A stretch of DNA of 5,028 nucleotides from Lentzea sp. (GTDB lineage Bacteria > Actinomycetota > Actinomycetes > Mycobacteriales > Pseudonocardiaceae), in NCBI GenBank assembly GCA_030146905.1, contig JASLAV010001199.1:1-5028 (forward strand), given 5' to 3'. The translations under genes and the position numbers were made by a program. How positions within the stretch are numbered: position 1 is the stretch's first letter; the number at the start of each line of letters is the position of its first letter. Below, piece after piece: positions 1 through 5,028 of this stretch. The notes below the pieces were generated by a model, which was not told where the DNA came from, did no database searches, and saw only the letters and a list, made by a program, of their open reading frames with translations.

Positions 1-812
1 TCACGCAACGGCTCTACCGCGACTTCGTCTACTGGACGCGCGAGTCGTCGGCGCTGGGGTTCGCGGTCAACCCCAGGATCATGCAGTTCGCGCAGGGAAT
101 CGCGTTGCGGCACATGAAGAAGCAGGTGCCGGACCCCGAGCTGCGCAAGAAGCTGAAGCCCGACTACACCATGGGCTGCAAGCGCGTGCTGATCTCCAAC
201 GACTACTACCCCGCGCTGAGCCGCCCGAACGTCGACGTGGTGACGGACAAGATCTCCGAGGTGCGCGAGAAGTCCATCGTGGACAGCGCGGGCGTCGAGC
301 ACGAGGTCGACGTCATCATCTACGGCACCGGTTTCCACGTCATCGACTCGTTCGACTACCTGGACATCCAGGGCAAGGGCGGCGTCGACCTCGCGAAGCA
401 GTGGCGCGAGAAGGGGATCGAGACCTACTACGGCATCACGGTCTCCGGCTTCCCCAACCTGTTCTTCCTGCTGGGCCCCAACACCGGACTGGGGCACAAC
501 TCGGTCGTGTTCATGATCGAGTCCCAGATCCGGTACATCTCGCAGTGCCTCCGGCTCCTGGAAACACACCGCGCAGCGGAGCTGGACGTGCGGCTGGAGG
601 CCCAGCAGGAGTTCAACTCCGAGCTCCACGGCAAGCTCAGCAAGGGTGTCTGGACCCAGGGCGGCTGCAAGAGCTGGTACCTCGACGCGCAGGGCGTGAA
701 CCGCACCGTGTGGCCGGGCTTCACCTGGCGGTACTGGATGCGGACCAAGCGCGTGCGCGCCGAGGACTACGTGCTCACCACCGCCCCGCGGGCCGGGTCT
801 CGTTCCCGGTAG
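1..812 (+). CDS. Flavin-containing (Baeyer-Villiger-type) monooxygenase, C-terminal part
   Basis: Partial gene: the frame is open from base 3, so the start and the N-terminal FAD-binding Rossmann motif lie to the left. The 269 visible residues are the C-terminal half of a family usually around 490-540 residues. Visible signatures are YTMGCKR followed by SNDYYPAL, the second-dinucleotide-domain motif DVIIYGTGFHV (Asp, then a GTGF turn) and FFLLGPNTGLGHNS, all typical of class B flavoprotein monooxygenases. Family knowledge: these cytosolic FAD/NADPH enzymes insert one oxygen atom into ketones to give esters or lactones, or oxidise sulfur or nitrogen. The substrate cannot be read from this part. 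The C-terminus is complete and rich in Trp and Arg, ending in a TAG at 810-812. It converges with the minus-strand protease remnant with only 6 bases between the stops. Whether it is a ketone oxygenase or a general N/S-oxygenase is unsettled. Confidence 0.93.
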   Translation, partial: TQRLYRDFVYWTRESSALGFAVNPRIMQFAQGIALRHMKKQVPDPELRKKLKPDYTMGCKRVLISNDYYPALSRPNVDVVTDKISEVREKSIVDSAGVEHEVDVIIYGTGFHVIDSFDYLDIQGKGGVDLAKQWREKGIETYYGITVSGFPNLFFLLGPNTGLGHNSVVFMIESQIRYISQCLRLLETHRAAELDVRLEAQQEFNSELHGKLSKGVWTQGGCKSWYLDAQGVNRTVWPGFTWRYWMRTKRVRAEDYVLTTAPRAGSRSR

Positions 813-818
813 CCGGCC

Positions 819-1388
819 TCAGGAGGCGAACGCGAAGCCGATGTTGCTCACGCTGTTGTAGCCGACGTGGACGATGACCGCCGACCAGACCGAACCGGTC
901 CGGCGCAGCAGCGTCGCGTTGACGACGCCGACGACGAAGGCCAGCGGCAGGATCAGGTTGAGGCCGTGGACGAGGGCGAAGACGAGAGCGCTGAGGACGA
1001 CACCGGCCCACACGCCGTACTTCAGCAGCGTGTTCGCGACGACACCGCGGAAGAAGAGCTCCTCGCCCAGTCCCGTCAGTCCACCTCCGAGAACGAGCGT
1101 CACCACGAGTGGGAGGACGCCCGAGCCGACCGCCGCCTGGTAGTCGCCCTGAGGGGTGTCGTTGCCGAAGACGGCGATGGTCCGAGTGCGACGAACTGGT
1201 CGACCCAGTAGACCCGGCGAGGAAGGCGAGCACGCCGGTCGCCCCGGAGACGAAGTAGCCGACGTGGCCGCGCAGCTCGCCCTGCCCGGCCGGGATGCTG
1301 TCGATCCACCAGATCCCGAGAGCGAGCATGCCGGCGTACGTCAGGCCGCCGACCCCGAGTTCGGTCCAGCCCGGCGCCGGCCGGGCAT
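819..1388 (-). pseudogene. CPBP-family intramembrane metalloprotease (Abi/CAAX-like), frame-broken
   Basis: The C-terminal ~95 residues (from about 1106 down to the TGA at 819-821) are one clean frame with all CPBP motifs: GEELFFRG (EExxxR, Glu pair near 1059-1064), FALVHGLN (FxxxH, His at 966-968) and HVGYN (HxxxN, His at 867-869). Hydrophobic segments lie between them, so this would be a polytopic membrane protein. The N-terminal part is split. A membrane-like segment (GWTELGVGG, then MLALGIWWIDS and VLAFLAG) runs in a second frame to about 1213. A short VYWVDQFV piece is in a third frame to about 1185. The final frame then resumes at RTIAVFGND and continues into GDYQAA. An ATG at 1386-1388 (MPGR) is in the C-terminal frame but meets a stop after 15 codons, so another shift would be needed there; the in-frame ATG at 1327-1329 is the alternative start. 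Neither has a clear ribosome binding site. At about 190 residues it is also shorter than usual family members, and the middle helices seem missing. Family members are implicated in prenyl-protein processing, bacteriocin immunity or membrane signalling. Most likely a pseudogene, unless the indels are sequencing errors. Confidence 0.75.
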
Positions 1389-1477
1389 CGGCGGAAAGGG
1401 CGGGATCCCGCGCGCCGCTGTGGAGCTGGCGAAGGCGGAAGGACTGGCACGCTGAGCGTGCAGGCGGTCGCGGGCGC

Positions 1478-1855
1478 CGTGTGGTGGCGGAGCAGTAGTT
1501 TCGCGCCGTCGAGGTCCAGTAGGTCCGGGTTGGTGAGCATCGTCAGGTGGATGCCGTCGATCATCACCAGCAGCCCGGTCACCCTGTCGTCGACGGCATC
1601 GTCACGGAGGTGCCCTTCGGCTGCGAGAACCCCCAGCCAGCGGGTGAGCACCTCCGCGGACGCCTGTCGGCCGGAGAGCAGGGGCTGCTCAAGGCACTCC
1701 ACCAGGCGCTCGACCGGTGACCGTGACGCGTCTTCGAAGTGCCGATCATCGAGCGTGAAGGTGACGATCTCCGCGGCCACCGCCTCGTGGAGGACGGCCT
1801 GCGACGGGAAGTAGTTGCGCAGAGTCGTCGCCCCGACACCCGCGCCACGGCACCT
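1478..1855 (-). pseudogene. TetR-family transcriptional regulator, N-terminally truncated
   Basis: Frame visible from about 1855 to 1478, roughly 126 residues against about 190-200 for the family. It begins inside the helix-turn-helix: GAGVGATTLRNYF followed by PSQAVLHEAV is the recognition-helix half of a TetR DNA-binding domain. The preceding ~30 residues (helix 1 and helix 2) are absent. No ATG or GTG precedes the motif in frame; the frame opens at 1879, just after a stop. The ligand-binding part is present: VERLVECLEQPLL, then RWLGVLAAEG, then the VMIDGIHLTMLTNPDLLDLDG stretch, which matches the BetI-like C-terminal DG-containing helix. The frame has no stop where a TetR normally ends (near 1478) and runs on to 1100 over the protease remnant. 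Its left neighbour on the coding strand is the dehydrogenase, whose stop is about 17 bases before the remnant. I infer a local regulator inactivated by a deletion or insertion at that junction. Confidence 0.8.
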
Positions 1856-1871
1856 CGGGTCCGGCCTTGAA

Positions 1872-2906
1872 CTAGGGCTTCACGATGACCTTCAGGGCGG
1901 TCCGCTCGTCCATCGCCTGGTAGCCCTGGGCGACGTCGTCGAGCGAGACCGTCCTGTCGAAGACTGGTCCGGGGTCGATCCGGCCCGCGAGCACGTCGGC
2001 CAGCAGCTCCGGCAGGTACGCACGCACGGGCGCGACGCCGCCACCGATGTTGATGTTGCGGCCGAACAGCTTGCCGAGCGGCAGTCCCGGCATCTCGTGC
2101 GGCACGCCGACGTAGCCGATCCTGCCGCCGTCGCGGACGACTCCCATCGCGGTCTGCCACGACTGCTCGGTGCCGACGCACTCCAGCACCGACGCCGCGC
2201 CGAGCCCGCCGGTCAGCTCCCTGACGCGCTCGACGGCGGCCTCACCGCGTTCGGCAACCTGGTCCGTGGCGCCGAAGAGCCTCGCGACCTCCGCCCGGTC
2301 CTCGTGGCGGCCCAGCGCGATGATCCGCTCGGCACCCAGCCGCTTGGCCGCGAGCACACCGCACAGGCCGACCGCGCCGTCACCGACGACCGCGACGGTG
2401 CTGCCCGGCTGGACGCCCGCCCCGATCGCGGCGTGGTGGCCTGTGCCCATGACGTCGGACAGGCTCAGGAACGCGGGCAGCAGCTCGGCCGGCGCGTCCG
2501 CGGGGACCCTGACCAGCGTGCCGTCGGCGTGGGGGACGCGCACGGCCTCGCCCTGACCGCCGTCGCTGCCCTTGCCGCCCCAGACCCCGCCGGCGAGGCA
2601 CGAGGTCTGCAGCCCGGCCTGGCAGTACGCGCAGGTGCCGTCGCTCCACACGAACGGCGCGACGACCCGGTCGCCGGTCCGGACGCTCTTCACGTCCGCG
2701 CCGACCTCCTCGACGATGCCGAGGAACTCGTGCCCGATCCGCTGGCCGCCCTCGCGCTTGGCCACGCCCCGGTACGCCCACAGGTCGCTGCCGCAGATGC
2801 ACGCGAGCTCGACCCGCACGACGACGTCGGTGGCCTCCTTGACGGCCGCGTCGGGCACCTCCTCCACGCGGATGTCACGGGTGCCGTAGATCGTCGTAGC
2901 CCGCAC
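1872..2906 (-). CDS. Zinc-dependent medium-chain alcohol dehydrogenase
   Basis: 344 residues, full length for the family. The GTG start at 2904-2906 is chosen because AGAGGAGG sits 6 bases upstream and the protein then opens with the family-typical TTIYGTRDIRVEEVPD; earlier in-frame starts add an unrelated tail. The N-terminal GroES-like catalytic domain has Cys38 (CICGSDLW) and His59-Glu60 (GHEFLG) as catalytic zinc ligands. The structural-zinc loop has Cys92, Cys95 and Cys103 at canonical spacing, with Asp89 where the first Cys is usually found. The Rossmann domain follows, with GDGAVG at 175-180. The second strand ends in ALGRH rather than an acidic residue, which favours NADP(H) over NAD(H) (inference). 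The SDVMGTGHHA segment near 150-159 is also family-typical. It would oxidise an alcohol or reduce an aldehyde or ketone in the cytosol; the substrate is unknown. It is transcribed divergently from the esterase gene, and its TAG stop abuts the TetR remnant. Confidence 0.94.
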   Translation of the reverse strand: MRATTIYGTRDIRVEEVPDAAVKEATDVVVRVELACICGSDLWAYRGVAKREGGQRIGHEFLGIVEEVGADVKSVRTGDRVVAPFVWSDGTCAYCQAGLQTSCLAGGVWGGKGSDGGQGEAVRVPHADGTLVRVPADAPAELLPAFLSLSDVMGTGHHAAIGAGVQPGSTVAVVGDGAVGLCGVLAAKRLGAERIIALGRHEDRAEVARLFGATDQVAERGEAAVERVRELTGGLGAASVLECVGTEQSWQTAMGVVRDGGRIGYVGVPHEMPGLPLGKLFGRNINIGGGVAPVRAYLPELLADVLAGRIDPGPVFDRTVSLDDVAQGYQAMDERTALKVIVKP

Positions 2907-2912
2907 CGGGTG

Positions 2913-2920
2913 CCTCCTCT
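2913..2920 (-). promoter_or_regulatory. Strong ribosome binding site of the alcohol dehydrogenase
   Basis: On the minus strand AGAGGAGG lies 6 bases before the GTG at 2904-2906. It is a near-perfect Shine-Dalgarno match and decides the start against the longer in-frame reading that begins at 3053. No equally clear -10 box for this gene is seen on the minus strand between 2920 and 3012. Confidence 0.85.
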
Positions 2921-2975
2921 GCCTCGTTGACCGACCTTTGCATCGTGCTCCTGCCGGGCTGTCCGCGCCGAATCG

Positions 2976-3000
2976 AGGCGTTGTGGAATTGGTTACGCCT
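2976..3000. promoter_or_regulatory. Dyad AGGCGT-N13-ACGCCT, candidate operator
   Basis: Perfect 6-base inverted arms at 2976-2981 and 2995-3000, with centres 19 bases apart, about two helical turns. The right arm ends on the first T of the candidate -10 box, so a dimeric repressor bound here would block the esterase promoter. It lies in the only intergenic gap shared by the two divergent enzyme genes. A 6+6 dyad can arise by chance in high-GC DNA, and no cognate regulator is intact in the window. Confidence 0.35.
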
Positions 3001-3005
3001 ACGAT
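3000..3005 (+). promoter_or_regulatory. Candidate -10 box (TACGAT) of the esterase-methyltransferase operon
   Basis: TACGAT matches the actinobacterial housekeeping -10 pattern TANNNT. Transcription would start near 3012-3013, that is, at or one base before the GTG chosen as the esterase start, so the mRNA may be leaderless. No convincing -35 hexamer is found 16-18 bases upstream, and TTGTGG at 2981-2986 is too close (13 bases). The absence of a Shine-Dalgarno before GTG 3013 agrees with leaderless translation, which is common in actinomycetes. Confidence 0.5.
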
Positions 3006-3012
3006 CGCGGAC

Positions 3013-4155
3013 GTGCTGATCACCACCGATGGCCTCGTGCGAGCGCGCGGCATCCGTTACGCGACCGCTTCCCGGTTCGAGAAGCCGGAGCCGGTCGCGT
3101 GGGACGGTTCCGCCGACGCCACCCGGCGCGGCCCGGCCTGCCCGCAGCCTCCGTCGTCGCTCGCGGCGCTGGTCGGCAACTCGGTCGCGGGCCTGTCGTT
3201 CGACGAGCACTGCCAGGTGTTGAGCGTGACCGCTCCCGCCGGCGCTTCCGGCCTGCCGGTGATGGTCTGGTTCCACGGCGGCGCCTACCTGACGGGAAGC
3301 GGCGAGTCGACGAAGTACGACGCGTCGCTGCTCGCCTCGGAGGGCGTCGTGGTCGTCAGCGCCAGCTACCGCCTCGGCGTCTTCGGGTACCTGCGGGACA
3401 ACCTGGGCCTGCTCGACCAGTTCGCCGCGTTGCGGTGGGTGCGGGACAACATCACCGCGTTCGGCGGTGATCCTTCGAACGTCACGGCGTTCGGCCAGTC
3501 CGCGGGCGCCGACTCCGTGTTCGCGCTGATGCTCACCGACACCGAGGGGCTGTTCCACCGCGCGATCATGCAGAGCGCGCCGCTGGGGACCAGGGGCCCC
3601 GAACGTGCCCAGCTGACGGACGCGTTGCGCGAGTCCGTTTCCGTCGACGCCTCCACGCCGGTGGACGAGGTCCTGGCGGCCCAGCAGAGCGCCGTCGCCG
3701 AGGTCCGGCCGCGGTTCCAGCCGTCCGGCAGCATGCCGTTCGCCCCGGTGCTGGACGGAGGCGGCATCGGCGCGGCGGCATCTCGCGTCGAGCTGCTCAT
3801 CGGGCACACGGCCGACGACGGCAGCCCGTACGTGCCGAGCCGTGAGCACTGGGAGGTCGTGACCGAGCTGATCTTCGCGGCACCCGCCCGCGAGCTGGCG
3901 GAGGACTGGACGGCGGCAGGCGGCCAGGTCGCCACCTACAACTTCGCGTGGAGCCCGGAGGGGGCTCCCCTGGGCGCGTGCCACTGCATGGAGCTGCCGT
4001 TCGTGTTCGACCCGGCGGGCTGGGCGGGCGCGGGCATGCTGGCGGGACAGGAGCCGGATCCCGGACTGGCGCGAACCGTGCGGAGCGTGTGGGCGGGCTT
4101 CGCGCGAAACGGGATGGACGCGTTGCCGTCGCGCTCGCTCGAATTCGGCGCATGA
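3013..4155 (+). CDS. Type-B carboxylesterase (alpha/beta hydrolase)
   Basis: 380 residues from GTG 3013. This start is preferred because the N-terminus (LITTDGLVRARGIRYA) then matches the usual TxxGxVRG...IPYA opening of the family. TTG 2938 or GTG 2983 would add a non-homologous leader, although GTG 2983 has a GAGG four bases upstream. Oxyanion-hole motif HGGAY is at residues 88-92, and the nucleophile elbow FGQSAGA puts the catalytic Ser at 163. The likely acid is Asp269 in the TADDGS segment, where GTNxDEG is usual, and His324 lies in ACHCMELPFVF. LASEGVVVVSASYRLGVFGY and GGDPSNVT are also classic family segments. It would hydrolyse carboxylic esters to acid plus alcohol. At 380 residues it is much shorter than the common 450-550; the region between Ser and Asp is condensed and the C-terminal tail is brief. 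No signal peptide is seen, so it is probably cytosolic. Its stop overlaps the methyltransferase start. Confidence 0.93.
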   Translation: MLITTDGLVRARGIRYATASRFEKPEPVAWDGSADATRRGPACPQPPSSLAALVGNSVAGLSFDEHCQVLSVTAPAGASGLPVMVWFHGGAYLTGSGESTKYDASLLASEGVVVVSASYRLGVFGYLRDNLGLLDQFAALRWVRDNITAFGGDPSNVTAFGQSAGADSVFALMLTDTEGLFHRAIMQSAPLGTRGPERAQLTDALRESVSVDASTPVDEVLAAQQSAVAEVRPRFQPSGSMPFAPVLDGGGIGAAASRVELLIGHTADDGSPYVPSREHWEVVTELIFAAPARELAEDWTAAGGQVATYNFAWSPEGAPLGACHCMELPFVFDPAGWAGAGMLAGQEPDPGLARTVRSVWAGFARNGMDALPSRSLEFGA

Positions 4156-4895
4156 CCGACCGCGAGCGCCTGCGCACCACCTTCGGCGAGGACGCGGCCC
4201 GCTACCACCGGGCACGTCCCGCCTATCCCGCGGAGCTGTTCACGCGCCTGAGCGGCCCGCGGATCCTGGAGATCGGGCCCGGCACCGGTCAGGCGACGCT
4301 GCCGCTGACGTCGCTGGGTGACGTGACGGCGGTCGAGCTGTCGCCGGAACTGGCCGCCGTCGCGCGGTCGCACGCCCCGGCAGCGCACGTGGTCGTGGCG
4401 GACTTCGACGTCTGGCCGCTGCCACCGGAGCCGTTCGACCTCGTCGTGTCCGCGACGGCGTTCCACTGGCTCGATCCGGCGACCAGGATGGCCCGGTGTG
4501 CCGCGGCGCTGCGGCCGGGCGGTTCGCTGGCGGTGATCTCCACGCACCACGTCGCCGGCGGGACCGAGCAGTTCTTCGCCGACGTGCAGGAGGTCTACGA
4601 GCGCTGGGACCCGGCCACGCCGCCGGGCCTGCGCCTGTCCACCGCCTCGGAGATCCCGTGCGAGTTCGACGAGAGCGATCTCTTCTCCGAACCGGAGTTC
4701 CACCGGTACGAGTGGGAGCAGTCCTACACCACCGAGTCGTACGTGGACCTGCTCCTCACGTACTCGAACCACATCGCGCGGCCGGACCGCGACAGGTTGA
4801 TCGCGGACATCGCGGCGCTGATCGACACGCGCTTCGACGGCGGGGTCACCAAGCGCTACATGACCCAGCTCGCCATCGCCCGCACTGCGGTGTGA
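4152..4895 (+). CDS. Class I SAM-dependent methyltransferase
   Basis: 247 residues. The ATG at 4152-4154 overlaps the esterase TGA (ATGA), and no good Shine-Dalgarno precedes it, so translational coupling is likely. Motif I is ILEIGPGTG (Glu40 to Gly46) for S-adenosylmethionine binding. Glu62 in VTAVELSPE should bind the ribose hydroxyls. VVADFDVWPLP with Asp84 follows, then FDLVVSATAFHWLDP (residues 95-109) and ALRPGGSLAVIS. The opening segment FGEDAARYHRARPAYP is typical of a large, mostly uncharacterised actinobacterial group in the methyltransferase 11/25 and trans-aconitate methyltransferase-like superfamily. The C-terminal half (DVQEVYERWDP, YTTESYVDLL) is also typical of that group. 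Substrate unknown; a carboxylate or small-molecule acceptor is possible, and its coupling to an esterase is the only hint. No membrane segments. Confidence 0.92.
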   Translation: MTDRERLRTTFGEDAARYHRARPAYPAELFTRLSGPRILEIGPGTGQATLPLTSLGDVTAVELSPELAAVARSHAPAAHVVVADFDVWPLPPEPFDLVVSATAFHWLDPATRMARCAAALRPGGSLAVISTHHVAGGTEQFFADVQEVYERWDPATPPGLRLSTASEIPCEFDESDLFSEPEFHRYEWEQSYTTESYVDLLLTYSNHIARPDRDRLIADIAALIDTRFDGGVTKRYMTQLAIARTAV

Positions 4896-5028
4896 CCTGC
4901 GTTACAAACCGTCGTCGAGGTCCCGTTCCCGCCACCAAGCGAGACGCAACAGGAAACAACAACCGGGTGCTGCTGGCCCTACGAGTGGGGCAACACGCCT
5001 AGGATGTTCCGCCAAAGGGGCGGGGAGA
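4896..5028 (+). promoter_or_regulatory. Noncoding right edge: probable promoter and leader of the next gene
   Basis: No gene is supported here. A TAGGAT at 5000-5005 fits the TANNNT -10 pattern, without a recognisable -35. GGGGAGA at 5022-5028 would serve as a Shine-Dalgarno for a plus-strand gene starting just outside the window. The stretch from about 4937 to 4963 is unusually A-rich for this DNA, as promoter regions often are. An ATG at 5003-5005 opens a frame to the edge, so a start there cannot be excluded. No rho-independent terminator (hairpin plus T-tract) follows the methyltransferase stop. Confidence 0.45.
5009..5023. repeat. Small inverted repeat CCGCC-N5-GGCGG in the putative leader
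   Basis: Five-base perfect arms at 5009-5013 and 5019-5023 around a 5-base loop. In RNA the stem could extend by two G-U pairs (5007-5008 with 5024-5025), touching the putative Shine-Dalgarno at 5022-5028. It could tune translation of the downstream gene, or be a chance feature of GC-rich DNA. Confidence 0.25.

Noticed and set aside
816..827. GCCTC-AG-GAGGC palindrome between the convergent genes, considered as a bidirectional terminator
   Set aside because: The 2-base loop is too tight, the stem is short and there is no T-tract on either side.
401..877. Plus-strand open frame overlapping the monooxygenase end
   Set aside because: Out of frame with the monooxygenase motifs, Arg/Pro/Gly-rich composition, and it runs into the convergent protease.
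1815..2930. Plus-strand open frame of 371 codons opposite the dehydrogenase
   Set aside because: Its translation is low-complexity Asp/Arg/Ala/Gly-rich with no family motif, and the opposite strand is a complete dehydrogenase with a strong ribosome binding site.
2938..3012. Esterase starts at TTG 2938 or GTG 2983
   Set aside because: They add residues unlike the family N-terminus and would place the -10 box and dyad inside the coding region; GTG 2983 remains a weak alternative because of a nearby GAGG.
1872..3053. Longer dehydrogenase starting at 3053
   Set aside because: The extra 49 residues are unlike the family and cross the promoter region; the Shine-Dalgarno fixes the start at 2906.
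2875..4215. Minus-strand open frame of 446 codons opposite the esterase
   Set aside because: Arg/Gly-rich antisense shadow of a clear esterase; no motifs and no plausible start signal.
3936..4772. Minus-strand open frame opposite the methyltransferase
   Set aside because: Shadow of a gene whose SAM-binding motifs are all in order on the plus strand.

Overview
The window is high-GC DNA with strong G/C bias at third codon positions, GTG starts and a TANNNT-type -10 box. This fits an actinomycete. The enzyme families would suit Pseudonocardiales such as Amycolatopsis, Lentzea or Saccharothrix, but that lineage is an inference. No IS element, tRNA, rRNA, CRISPR array or phage gene is visible.

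Layout: (1) 1-812, plus strand, the C-terminal 269 codons of a flavin-dependent Baeyer-Villiger-type monooxygenase whose start lies outside the window. (2) 819-1855, minus strand, a decayed stretch. It holds a CPBP-family membrane protease with intact catalytic motifs but a frame-broken N-terminal half, and a TetR regulator that has lost its first ~30 residues and start codon. The regulator remnant starts about 17 bases beyond the dehydrogenase stop codon, so a deletion or insertion scar probably lies there. (3) 1872-2906, minus strand, an intact zinc-dependent medium-chain alcohol dehydrogenase with a strong ribosome binding site. (4) 2907-3012, a 106-base divergent promoter region with a -10 box that may give a leaderless esterase mRNA, and a 6+6 dyad overlapping that promoter. 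(5) 3013-4155, plus strand, a short type-B carboxylesterase. Its stop overlaps (ATGA) the start of (6) 4152-4895, a class I SAM-dependent methyltransferase. (7) 4896-5028, noncoding, probably the promoter and leader of a gene beginning just beyond the right edge.

An alcohol dehydrogenase, a Baeyer-Villiger monooxygenase and a carboxylesterase can in principle act in series: alcohol to ketone, ketone to ester or lactone, then hydrolysis to acid plus alcohol. Their proximity suggests a small catabolic or detoxification island whose local TetR regulator has been lost. They lie on different strands and are separated by pseudogenes, so the link is an inference. I see no convincing evidence of a wholly new system; the best leads are the broken regulator/protease segment and the divergent control region.
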